From positions 1 through 45,859 of the forward strand of contig JASBTD010000008.1 in NCBI GenBank assembly GCA_030148605.1: 45,859 bases of DNA, written 5' to 3'. Every line of letters begins with the position of its first letter. The first letter of the stretch is position 1. Positions 7,725 to 15,432 of this stretch are shown in pieces. Source of the stretch: Erythrobacter sp. GTDB taxonomy: Bacteria; Pseudomonadota; Alphaproteobacteria; Sphingomonadales; Sphingomonadaceae. Made by a program: the position numbers and the translations under genes. The notes beneath the pieces were generated by a model, which saw only the letters and a list, made by a program, of their open reading frames with translations, ran no database searches and had not been told where the DNA came from.

Positions 7725-7796
7725 TCCCGCGCAGGCGGGAATCTCTGGCAAACTAGCGCGAATTGGGAGGAAGGTCCCCGCCTTCGCGGGGACTCA
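7725..7796. repeat. Paired-hairpin repeat element, copy A
   Basis: Two small hairpins in inverted orientation: TCCCGC-gcag-GCGGGA (7725-7740) and TCCCCGC-cttc-GCGGGGA (7775-7792), separated by 34 bases. The right edge ACTCA contains the TGA stop of lysK (7794-7796, minus strand). Copies B (16003-16070) and C (26955-27029) have the same layout. Confidence 0.85.
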
Positions 7797-9428
7797 CGAT
7801 CTTTCCAAGGCCTCAGCAATCAGCTTGCGCGAATTCTCGACACCATAAAGCGCGATAAAACTGCCCATGCGCGGACCTTGCTCTGATCCCAGCAGCGTCT
7901 CGTAAAGCGCCTTGAACCAGTCGCGCAGGCTTTCAAAGCCAAACTCTTCACGCTTACCAATCTCATATACTTCGGTCTGGATATCTTCGGCCGAGGTCGC
8001 CGGATCGAGCCCGGCAAGCACGCTATCCAGAGCTTGCAACGCCGCGGCTTCATTTGCCGCGGGAGCGCGCTTTTTCAGCGTCGGTGCCACGAAGTCGCGA
8101 TTGTATGCGAGCGCGCCACTGACCAGGACATCAAGCTCGGGATGCCTCGCCGGATCGGCATCCTCGACATAATTGGCAAGATAGGACCACACCGCCTCGC
8201 GATCGGCCCCAGCGCCCAGAACACCGATGAGGTTCAACAGCAAACCATAGGTGACCGGCAGTTTGTCGCCGGCGCCCGGTGCTTCCTCTGCCTCAAACCC
8301 GCCATTGGCCCGGGCAAGATGCCACACAGGATTTCCCAGCTGCTTGTCGAGAGGTTGCTCGCTCAGCCGTTCGCGGAACTGCCAATAATCATCCACTGCG
8401 CGAGGTACGATGCCCGCGTGAAGCTGCTTTGCGCTCTTGGGATTGTTGAAAATGTAGAAACCCAGGCTCTCTTCCGAGCCGTAGGTCAACCATTCGTCGA
8501 TTGTGAAACCGTTACCCTTGGACTTCGAAATCTTCTCGCCATTGGCGTCGAGATAAAGTTCGTAGATCATGGTAACAGGCGGCGGGCTGCCCAAGGCACG
8601 CACGATCTTGCTCGACTGCGTGACACTGTCGGTCAGATCCTTGCCGCTCATCTCGTAGTCGACGCCCAGCGCATACCAGCGCATCGCCCAATCGACCTTC
8701 CATTGCAGTTTTGACATGCCGCCAAGCGCACTCTGCTCGATCACGCTGCCATCTTCATCGGCGAAGCGGATCAGGCCCGCCTCCGCGTCGACGATCTCCA
8801 CCGGCACCTGCAATACATGCCCGGTCGACGGGCTGATCGGCAGGATCGGCGAATAGGTCTGGCGGCGTTCCTCGCGCAGGGTCGGCAGCATGATATCGAG
8901 GATATCCTGGTTTTTGCGCATCACCTGCTTCAGCGCATCGTCAAAGTGCCCCGAATTGTACATGTCGCTCGATGCGATGAACTCGTAATCGAAACCGAAA
9001 CGGTCAAGGAATGCACGCAGCATTGCGTTGTTGTGCGCCGCGAAACTTTCATGTCCCTTCTCGAACGGATCGGGAATGCGACTGAGCGGCATGTGAAGAT
9101 GCGTAGCCAACATTTCCTGCTGCGGCAGATTGTCCGGAACCTTGCGCAATCCGTCCATATCGTCGCTGAACGCCACAAGGCGCGTCTTGCCGTCTTCGGG
9201 CTTCGCACCGATCAGCGCTTCGAATGCGCGGCGCACGAGCGTGGTACGCAACACTTCCTGAAACGTGCCGATATGCGGCAGGCCCGAAGGGCCATAGCCG
9301 GTCTCGAACAGGATCGGCGAGCCATCCGGCTTGGCACCATCGGGATAACGTTTGAGCAAACGCTGCGCCTCTTGAAAGGGCCAGGCCTTGTTCACGCGTG
9401 CAGCGGCGATCAGATCATTCATGCTCAT
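7794..9428 (-). CDS. lysK: Lysyl-tRNA synthetase, class I
   Basis: Charges tRNA-Lys with lysine. This is the class I form typical of archaea and many alphaproteobacteria, unrelated to the E. coli class II enzyme. The 544-residue product carries the HIGH-type motif GPSGLPHIGTF (near residue 47), the KMSKS-type motif EKISKSKGNG (near residue 290), and the family's helical C-terminal half. I chose the ATG at 9428 because AAGAGG lies 8 bases upstream; an ATG at 9422 is an alternative. The stop codon lies at the edge of repeat copy A. It is divergent from the helicase gene, with 230 bp between. Confidence 0.95.
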   Translation of the reverse strand: MSMNDLIAAARVNKAWPFQEAQRLLKRYPDGAKPDGSPILFETGYGPSGLPHIGTFQEVLRTTLVRRAFEALIGAKPEDGKTRLVAFSDDMDGLRKVPDNLPQQEMLATHLHMPLSRIPDPFEKGHESFAAHNNAMLRAFLDRFGFDYEFIASSDMYNSGHFDDALKQVMRKNQDILDIMLPTLREERRQTYSPILPISPSTGHVLQVPVEIVDAEAGLIRFADEDGSVIEQSALGGMSKLQWKVDWAMRWYALGVDYEMSGKDLTDSVTQSSKIVRALGSPPPVTMIYELYLDANGEKISKSKGNGFTIDEWLTYGSEESLGFYIFNNPKSAKQLHAGIVPRAVDDYWQFRERLSEQPLDKQLGNPVWHLARANGGFEAEEAPGAGDKLPVTYGLLLNLIGVLGAGADREAVWSYLANYVEDADPARHPELDVLVSGALAYNRDFVAPTLKKRAPAANEAAALQALDSVLAGLDPATSAEDIQTEVYEIGKREEFGFESLRDWFKALYETLLGSEQGPRMGSFIALYGVENSRKLIAEALERS

Positions 9429-9658
9429 GCGACAAGCCTCTTGCGCAAGGCGCGCCATGTTGCAAGCGCGAAGAACATTCCGGGGGGAATCCGCATAGCC
9501 AATGCGGTTCGCGCGCTTGCCATGCGTTCCGGCTTCGTTCTAACGAAGGCAAAGTGTCTGCCCCGCTCCCCCTTCCCGCCTTGCATGCCAGCCATTCCGG
9601 CACCTGGCTGAAAGCGCCAAATGGTGCGACGCAGGCGGTGTCCAAAGGCGATGCGATC

Positions 9659-12301
9659 ATGGCGGCGGCTGACACGCCGCAATTGCTGCTGAATGCGCCG
9701 CTCGTCGCGAACCGGCTGGGCTATCCGGACCTGTCCGGGCTCGACCTGCTGGAGCTTTACGCCTTCGTCCATCCGGCTCGCTTCTGCGTGCCGACGCCGC
9801 GCGGGTTGGCAGAAGCCTTGAGGCTCGAAGAGCCGACAAGCGATCAGCATGTGCCAGAGTTTCTGCAACTGGCGGCTGGCGCGCTGATTGGCATCTGCGA
9901 AAGCGCGGACTGGCCCGAACGCGAAGGCGCGTGGAGCACATTGCAAAGCCTGGTGCGAATGCGCTGGCCATGGGCGCAAGTGCTGAGCCCGCATATCGCC
10001 AAGCCAGAGCGCGCCGAAAAATGGCTGTTCTCCAAACTGCCCGAATGGGAGGACGCGCCTGAGCGCCCTGCCCCGCGGCAAGTGCAATTGCCGCCCGATG
10101 CCGTGATTGAACGGCTCGACCGGCTGACCGGTGAAGGCTCTGAAAAGCGCGAGGGGCAGCAGGCCTATGCGCGCGACGCCGCGCAAGTCTTCGCCCCGCG
10201 TGACAAGCGCGACAATCCGCACCTCTTGCTGGCCCAAGCGGGCACCGGAATCGGCAAGACGCTGGGCTATCTTGCGCCTGCTTCGCTATGGGCCGAAGGC
10301 TCAGGCGGTACGGTGTGGGTTTCAACCTATACCAAGAACCTGCAACGCCAGCTTCGGCAGGAGAGCCGCCGCGCATGGCCGTCCGAACGCGCCGATGGCT
10401 CAAAGCCGGTGGTGGTGCGCAAGGGCCGCGAAAACTATCTCTGCCTGCTCAATCTTGAAGACGCATTGCAAGGCGGATTTGCGGGGCGCGCAGCGATCCT
10501 GGCGCAACTGGTCGCGCGCTGGGCCGCATACTCGCAGGATGGCGACATGATCGGCGGCGATTTGCCGGGCTGGCTCGGCACGCTGTTCCGCAAGCGCGGG
10601 ATCGCGGCGCTGACTGATCAGCGCGGCGAATGCGTTTATGCCGGCTGCCCGCATTACCGGAAGTGCTTTATCGAACGTGCCGCGCGCAGTTCAGCCCAGG
10701 CCGATCTCGTCATCGCAAACCACGCGCTGGTCATGGTCAACGCCGCGCGCGGGAGAGACCATGCGCAGCGCCCCACCCGCATCGTGTTCGACGAAGGACA
10801 CCATGTGTTCGACGCAGCCGATTCGACCTTCGCCGCGGCACTCACCGGTCAGGAAGCGATCGAGCTACGGCGCTGGATCATCGGGCCTGAACGCAAGAAC
10901 CGCGGGCGCAGGCGGGGTTTGGCCGCACGCCTGGCAGATGTTGCAAGCTATGACGAAGCGGGTGGCGATGCCGTGGAAGCCGCAGTCAAGGCCGCAGAGG
11001 CGCTGCCAAGCGATGGCTGGTTGCAACGTTTGAACGAAGGCGCGCCGTCTGGCCCGGTGGAGGCGCTTCTCGCTCAAGTCCGCGCAACCACCTATGCGCG
11101 CGATGAATCGGGCGGGCAGGAAGCGGGCTATGGCATAGAAACAGAGGCTGCGTCGCTGCCGGGCGAGTTGATCGAAGCGGCAGGCGTAGCTGAAGAGGCG
11201 CTTGCCGCTATCCGGGCGCCGCTGATGAAGCTGGCCACCCGGCTGGAGGCTGTGCTCGAAGACGCGCCCGATTGGCTTGATGCTCAAGGTCGCGCACGGA
11301 TCGATGGCGCGCGCTACTCGCTCAGCTGGCGGATCGATACGCTGGCAGCATGGGAAGCGCTGCTTGAGCGGCTGGGCGGCCCGGCGGACCCGGAATTTGT
11401 CGACTGGCTGGCGGTGGATCGCAGCGACGCGCGCGAATTCGATATCGGCATTCACCGGCACTGGCTCGATCCGATGAAGCCCTTTGCCAAGGTGGTGCTG
11501 GAGCCTTCGCATGGCGTGATGCTGACCAGCGCGACTCTGACCAGCCAGTCCGAAGACGGGCCAGACTGGCAAGGCGCGATTGAACGATCCGGGGCACCGC
11601 ATCTGGAGCTTGAGCCGAAACTTACGTCGGCGCAGAGCCCCTTCGATTATGCCGCCCGCGCCGAAGTGCTGATCGTCACCGATATCAAGAAAGGCGATCT
11701 GCCTGCGCTGGCAGGAGCCTATGCACGCCTGATCGAAGCGTCAGACGGCGGCGTGCTTGGCCTGTTCACAGCGATCCGCCGGATGCGCGCGGTGCATGGG
11801 CGGATTGCAGACCGGCTCGCGCGAGCGGGCTTGCCGCTTTATGCGCAGCATGTCGATCCGATCGATACCGGCACGCTGGTCGATATCTTCCGCGATGATC
11901 CGCGTGCGTCGCTGCTCGGCACCGATGCCTTGCGAGACGGAGTGGACGTGCCGGGCCATTCGCTGCGCTGCGTGGTGATGGAGCAAGTGCCCTGGCCGCG
12001 CCCCGATATTTTGCACAAGGCGCGACGGCTGGCTGGCGGTGGCAGTGCCTATGATGACCGGATCATCCGCGCCCGGCTGGCACAGGCTTTCGGGCGGCTT
12101 ATCCGCAGCAAGGATGACGCGGGCCATTTCATCGTTCTCTCGCCCGCTTTCCCCAGCCGCCTGCTCAATGCCTTCCCGCAAGGCACGCCTGTCATACGCT
12201 TGACGCTTGAGGAAGCTTTACAACGCGTTGCGAGTGGTGTTTCCAATACCGGCGCAGATCATCCCGCTGACCATGAGCCTTTCGGAGAGGAAGCTTCCTG
12301 A
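9659..12301 (+). CDS. DinG/XPD-like ATP-dependent DNA helicase with Fe-S cluster motif
   Basis: Superfamily 2 helicases of this group unwind DNA or R-loops with 5'-3' polarity. The product is 880 residues from the chosen start. Seen: Walker A AQAGTGIGKT (near 194), four Cys spaced as in the XPD/DinG 4Fe-4S domain (about 262, 325, 330, 336), the DEAH-variant box DEGHH (near 378), motif LTSATLT and the C-terminal QAFGRLIRSKDD. The extra N-terminal 190 residues are not a recognised domain. The frame is open from 9398 and includes non-protein-like sequence there, so the ATG at 9659 is preferred. The gene ends 1 bp before the start of the phosphatase gene, so the two are probably co-transcribed. 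Confidence 0.92.
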   Translation: MAAADTPQLLLNAPLVANRLGYPDLSGLDLLELYAFVHPARFCVPTPRGLAEALRLEEPTSDQHVPEFLQLAAGALIGICESADWPEREGAWSTLQSLVRMRWPWAQVLSPHIAKPERAEKWLFSKLPEWEDAPERPAPRQVQLPPDAVIERLDRLTGEGSEKREGQQAYARDAAQVFAPRDKRDNPHLLLAQAGTGIGKTLGYLAPASLWAEGSGGTVWVSTYTKNLQRQLRQESRRAWPSERADGSKPVVVRKGRENYLCLLNLEDALQGGFAGRAAILAQLVARWAAYSQDGDMIGGDLPGWLGTLFRKRGIAALTDQRGECVYAGCPHYRKCFIERAARSSAQADLVIANHALVMVNAARGRDHAQRPTRIVFDEGHHVFDAADSTFAAALTGQEAIELRRWIIGPERKNRGRRRGLAARLADVASYDEAGGDAVEAAVKAAEALPSDGWLQRLNEGAPSGPVEALLAQVRATTYARDESGGQEAGYGIETEAASLPGELIEAAGVAEEALAAIRAPLMKLATRLEAVLEDAPDWLDAQGRARIDGARYSLSWRIDTLAAWEALLERLGGPADPEFVDWLAVDRSDAREFDIGIHRHWLDPMKPFAKVVLEPSHGVMLTSATLTSQSEDGPDWQGAIERSGAPHLELEPKLTSAQSPFDYAARAEVLIVTDIKKGDLPALAGAYARLIEASDGGVLGLFTAIRRMRAVHGRIADRLARAGLPLYAQHVDPIDTGTLVDIFRDDPRASLLGTDALRDGVDVPGHSLRCVVMEQVPWPRPDILHKARRLAGGGSAYDDRIIRARLAQAFGRLIRSKDDAGHFIVLSPAFPSRLLNAFPQGTPVIRLTLEEALQRVASGVSNTGADHPADHEPFGEEAS

Positions 12302-12302
12302 C

Positions 12303-12830
12303 GTGAAAATTCTCGGTCTCTTCCGACACGCCAAATCCGATTGGGACGATATGGCCAAGCGCGATTTCGATCGCGGGCTGAATGATCGCGGGCGGCGCGG
12401 GGCGAAGCTGATGGGCGATCATATTCGCAAACATGGCATCAAATGGAATGTCATCGTGGCGAGCCCTGCGGTGCGTAACAAGCTGACCATGGATGAAGCA
12501 ATGCCCGATGCGGACATCATCTATGACCAGCGGATCTATCTCGCGAGCTCGGAAACGATTCTGGAAACCGTGGCTGACCATGCCGGCGATGCGAAAACCG
12601 TGCTTGTCTCGGGCCATAACCCCGGCATGCAGGAAGTACTGCTGGACCTGGTGTCAGAGGAGCATGAGGACAAGCTGTTTTTCGAGGCCGCACGCAAATT
12701 CCCGACCGCTTCCTTTGCTGTGCTTGAGCTGGATATCGATGACTGGTCAGAGCTGAAACCGCGCTGCGGGAAGCTGGTGCATTTTGCCCGCCCGCGGGAT
12801 CTTGATCCGGAACTGGGTCCGGAAGCCTAA
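12303..12830 (+). CDS. SixA-like histidine phosphatase
   Basis: The 175-residue product belongs to the histidine (phosphoglycerate mutase-like) phosphatase superfamily. Seen: catalytic LFRHAKSDW at the N-terminus, the second His motif VSGHNPGMQE, and an early Arg in ASPAVRNKL. SixA proteins dephosphorylate phosphohistidine in two-component or PTS relays; the substrate here is unknown. I chose the GTG at 12303 because GGAGAGGAAG lies about 8 bases upstream and it places the RHA motif at residues 8-10, as in the family. The helicase stop (12299-12301) lies directly before it, suggesting coupling. Its 3' end overlaps the soxR 3' end by 4 bp. Confidence 0.88.
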   Translation: MKILGLFRHAKSDWDDMAKRDFDRGLNDRGRRGAKLMGDHIRKHGIKWNVIVASPAVRNKLTMDEAMPDADIIYDQRIYLASSETILETVADHAGDAKTVLVSGHNPGMQEVLLDLVSEEHEDKLFFEAARKFPTASFAVLELDIDDWSELKPRCGKLVHFARPRDLDPELGPEA

Positions 12831-13285
12831 CCCAAAACCTGGCGCGGCCCGGCACCTTGTTGCGCCAGATGGTCATCACGATTGTAAAGCTCGCATTTCT
12901 TCAGGCTGAGGCAGCCGCACCCGATGCAGCCATCCAGCTTGTCTCGCGTGCGTTCGAGCTGCGCGATCTTTGCGTCCAGTTGCCCGCGGATCGATGTGCT
13001 TATCGCATTCCAATCCTGCGCTGTGGGCGTTCGGCCATGCGGCAGTTTGGCTAGCTCGGTCTCGATCTCTGATAGCGCCAATCCCAGCTGCTGCGCGATC
13101 AGGATAAAACTCAATCGCCGGATGTCGCTGCGCAGGAAGCGGCGCTGATTGCCCGCTGTGCGGATCGGTTCGACCAACCGCTTTTCCTCGTAAAAGCGGA
13201 TCGCAGAGACAGACAGTCCCGTGCGGCGGGCCAAGTCGCCAATGGGCAGCAAATCGCTCGACTTCAGGCGCTGATGCACAGCCAC
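12827..13285 (-). CDS. soxR: Redox-sensitive transcriptional activator SoxR
   Basis: MerR-family regulator whose [2Fe-2S] cluster is oxidised by redox-cycling agents, switching target promoters on. The 152-residue product has the MerR helix-turn-helix (LPIGDLARRTGLSVSAIRFY), the conserved wing (GNQRRFLRSDIRRL), a dimerisation helix, and the SoxR cluster Cys120-x2-Cys123-x-Cys125-x5-Cys131 in CIGCGCLSLKKC. It is divergent from the VOC gene, and the 134-bp space between holds a perfect SoxR box. As in other non-enteric bacteria it probably controls its neighbours directly rather than through SoxS, which is absent here. Confidence 0.96.
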   Translation of the reverse strand: MAVHQRLKSSDLLPIGDLARRTGLSVSAIRFYEEKRLVEPIRTAGNQRRFLRSDIRRLSFILIAQQLGLALSEIETELAKLPHGRTPTAQDWNAISTSIRGQLDAKIAQLERTRDKLDGCIGCGCLSLKKCELYNRDDHLAQQGAGPRQVLG

Positions 13286-13319
13286 TCTCCCTTCATACGC
13301 AGCATATGGAAATTCATTC

Positions 13320-13350
13320 TTGACCTCAAGTTAACTTGAGGTTGCACGAT
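13320..13350 (+). promoter_or_regulatory. SoxR-controlled promoter
   Basis: A perfect 18-bp palindrome, CCTCAAGTTAACTTGAGG (13324-13341), lies between a -35 TTGACC (13320-13325) and a -10-like CACGAT (13345-13350). The 19-bp spacer is the long spacing that MerR-family activators correct. The palindrome matches the known enterobacterial SoxR site. It points toward the VOC gene at 13420. Confidence 0.9.
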
Positions 13351-13419
13351 GGGCAAGTGTGGTGATTCGGGCCGGCCTGCAAGGCTGCCGCTTCACCGCG
13401 AGATCGAAGGAGAATTCAA

Positions 13420-13806
13420 ATGCCCCACGGCAATATCGAACACGTCAATATCACCGTTTCCGATCCGGATCGCAGCGCTGATCTGTTTCAGCGCCTGCTC
13501 GGCTGGCACGAACGCTGGCGCGGCCCGTCACTGTTGGGCGGCCGCACGATCCATGTCGGGAATGAACACAGTTACCTGGCGATCTACACCAACGACGACG
13601 CCCAGGGCGGATACAGGAAAGGAGTACCGCTCAACCATGTCGGTCTGGAAGTAGACGACCTTGGCGAAGCAGAGCGCATTGTGACCCAAGCCGGGCTGAA
13701 ACCATTCAACCACAGCGATTACGATCCCGGGCCTAAAAGCTTCTATTTCTTCGACTGGGACGGGATCGAATTCGAAGTGGTCAGCTATGCGGGAGAGGCG
13801 AAATGA
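13420..13806 (+). CDS. VOC-fold (glyoxalase/bleomycin-resistance-like) protein
   Basis: The 128-residue product has two beta-alpha-beta-beta-beta modules of the vicinal oxygen chelate fold: first module IEHVNITVSDPDRSADLFQ with a strand ending LAIYTN, second module PLNHVGLEVDDLGEAERIV with a strand YFFDWDGIEFEVVSYA. Metal-ligand-like residues are visible (His8 in EHVN, His in NHVG, Glu in IEFEV). Family members detoxify electrophiles or bind antibiotics; the substrate here is unknown. AGGAG precedes the ATG well. The upstream SoxR box makes it a likely member of a redox-stress response. The stop overlaps the start of the next small frame (ATGA). Confidence 0.88.
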   Translation: MPHGNIEHVNITVSDPDRSADLFQRLLGWHERWRGPSLLGGRTIHVGNEHSYLAIYTNDDAQGGYRKGVPLNHVGLEVDDLGEAERIVTQAGLKPFNHSDYDPGPKSFYFFDWDGIEFEVVSYAGEAK

Positions 13807-13985
13807 ACGAGCCGATCCTGCGCAACCCGATCCACGGCCCGCCGCCAGCCGATCAAAGCAGGCTGCGTTGTGCCGCTACACCCCCGGCCCAGGGCTGGTC
13901 GGTGCGATCCAGGCTGATCGCGCTGTTCCACGGGCGGCAGAGCGAGCGCGAATCATCCGGTGATCCTTCGGTCCACACCGCATAA
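13803..13985 (+). CDS. Small reading frame coupled to the VOC gene, possibly a truncated gene
   Basis: An ATG at 13803 overlaps the VOC stop (ATGA), the classic arrangement for translational coupling. The first 20 residues (MNEPILRNPIHGPPPADQSR) look like a genuine protein start. From about 13853 the frame runs antisense to the SRAP gene and its sequence becomes Arg/Ser-rich. I infer either a 60-residue protein or the remaining 5' end of a second SoxR-controlled gene lost by deletion. No family was recognised. Confidence 0.4.
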   Translation: MNEPILRNPIHGPPPADQSRLRCAATPPAQGWSVRSRLIALFHGRQSERESSGDPSVHTA

Positions 13986-14479
13986 TCCTCTCGCGACAGA
14001 ATCACCGGCATGCGGGTGTGGACTTCTGCCGCCGCACCCGCAGCATCGGTCATCACCATCGAATAACAATCACCCCATTCATCCGAGCTGCGCCAGACAC
14101 CTGCACAAGCGAACAGCTCGCTGTCAGGCAGCGAGAGCCATGTGCGGGTTTTGCTGCCCTTGGGGCCCTCGGCTTCTGCCCATGCAGTAATAGGGATCAG
14201 GCAGCGCCGCTCTTCAAAACTGTGCCGCCAGAAAAAGCTGTCGAGCTTGTCCGTGCGGGTGTTGTTAACCGGTTTGGGCTTCAATGGCTGGCCTTGCTTA
14301 CCCTTCATCACCAGAGGGAAGCCCCAGTTCATGCGTTTGATCTGTCCTTCGGCGACAACCATGCCCGGATAGCCCGGAAACACTTCGCCGCTGAAATTCG
14401 CGCCGTCAAGCGCATCAACGGCATCAAACCAGTTTGCGACTTCGTCTTGCGATCTGGTCATGCGGTAAAGATTGCACAT
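13853..14479 (-). CDS. SRAP-family DNA-protein crosslink sensor (YedK/HMCES-like)
   Basis: SRAP proteins react through Cys2 with abasic sites in single-stranded DNA, forming a stable shield. The 208-residue product begins MCNLYRMTRS, giving Cys2 after Met removal, and contains NNTRTDKLDSFFWRHSFEERRCLIP (the family's NxR and catalytic region), the conserved PITAWAEAE with the catalytic Glu, and VHTRMPVIL with the conserved His. The length is normal. It is close to ubiA on the same strand (6 bp after the ubiA stop). Its 3' end overlaps the small frame on the other strand. Confidence 0.93.
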   Translation of the reverse strand: MCNLYRMTRSQDEVANWFDAVDALDGANFSGEVFPGYPGMVVAEGQIKRMNWGFPLVMKGKQGQPLKPKPVNNTRTDKLDSFFWRHSFEERRCLIPITAWAEAEGPKGSKTRTWLSLPDSELFACAGVWRSSDEWGDCYSMVMTDAAGAAAEVHTRMPVILSREDYAVWTEGSPDDSRSLCRPWNSAISLDRTDQPWAGGVAAQRSLL

Positions 14480-14485
14480 CGCGGC

Positions 14486-15394
14486 TTAGGCCCCCGCATT
14501 GCCGACGACGAAGCATGCCAGCGCCATCAGAGCGCCAGCCCAGCGGTTTGAGCGGAACCGGTCAAGCGCATTCCCTCCATCTGCAGGATCAAGCGTCGCC
14601 ACCTGCCACAGCAAATGCCCTGCGACGGGGACCAGCGTCAGCAAGGCAATCCAGTCTGGCCGGTAGAGCCAGAAACCGAGCGCCCACAGCGCCAGCGCGC
14701 CCAGATAGAACGCCGTAACTCCGCCCTTCACTGCCCCGCCCAGTCGCAGCGCCGAGGAACGAATGCCAACCAGCGCGTCATCCTCGCGGTCCTGCAGCGC
14801 ATAGATCGTGTCATAACCGATGATCCACAGCACTGTACCGGTATAGAGCGCCGCGAGTGCATCCCAATTGTCCCCGCGCAGCGCGATCCATCCAACCGGC
14901 AAGCCCCAGCTGAACACCATGCCGAGCCACGCCTGCGGCCACCATGTGATGCGCTTCATGAAGGGATAGGCCGCAACCAGCACCAAACTTGCGAGCGCAA
15001 CCAGCTGTGCCTCCAGCCGCAATTGCAGCAAGACCACGAGCCCGATCAGGCACAGCGTAACAAGCCAACCCCATGCTAGCTTCTTGCTTATGCGCCCGCT
15101 CGCAACCGGGCGCAGTGCAGTCCGTTCAACCTGCCGGTCCAGATTGGCATCGACGATATCGTTGTAGACACAACCTGCGCCGCGCATCGCGACGCTGCCC
15201 AGCAACAGCCACGCCGCGAGCACCCACTGAGGCCCTGCCCCGGCCAGCCACACGCCCCATGCGCATGGCCAGAACAGCAGCCACCAGCCAATCGGGCGAT
15301 CAAACCGCGCCAATTGCGCGAGATCGCGCGGCAGCTGCGGCAGCCTGGCGATCAGGCCGCGATGCTCGCTGTCGGGGACGATCTGTTCGTTCAT
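14486..15394 (-). CDS. ubiA: 4-hydroxybenzoate polyprenyltransferase UbiA
   Basis: Membrane enzyme that joins 4-hydroxybenzoate to a polyprenyl chain in ubiquinone synthesis. The 302-residue product has about eight membrane segments and both aspartate-rich motifs: NDIVDANLD after helix 2 and YALQDREDD in the second half, which bind Mg-diphosphate. It begins MNEQIVPDSEHRG. Only 38 bp separate its start from rsmE on the other strand, so their promoters must overlap. Confidence 0.95.
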   Translation of the reverse strand: MNEQIVPDSEHRGLIARLPQLPRDLAQLARFDRPIGWWLLFWPCAWGVWLAGAGPQWVLAAWLLLGSVAMRGAGCVYNDIVDANLDRQVERTALRPVASGRISKKLAWGWLVTLCLIGLVVLLQLRLEAQLVALASLVLVAAYPFMKRITWWPQAWLGMVFSWGLPVGWIALRGDNWDALAALYTGTVLWIIGYDTIYALQDREDDALVGIRSSALRLGGAVKGGVTAFYLGALALWALGFWLYRPDWIALLTLVPVAGHLLWQVATLDPADGGNALDRFRSNRWAGALMALACFVVGNAGA

Positions 15395-15432
15395 GCTTGC
15401 TCACTAGCGGCGCGCGCGCCTAGTGAAAAGCC

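Noticed and set aside
9398..9658. N-terminal extension of the helicase frame
   Set aside because: It is antisense to the start of lysK and has a composition unlike the rest; the ATG at 9659 is a better start.
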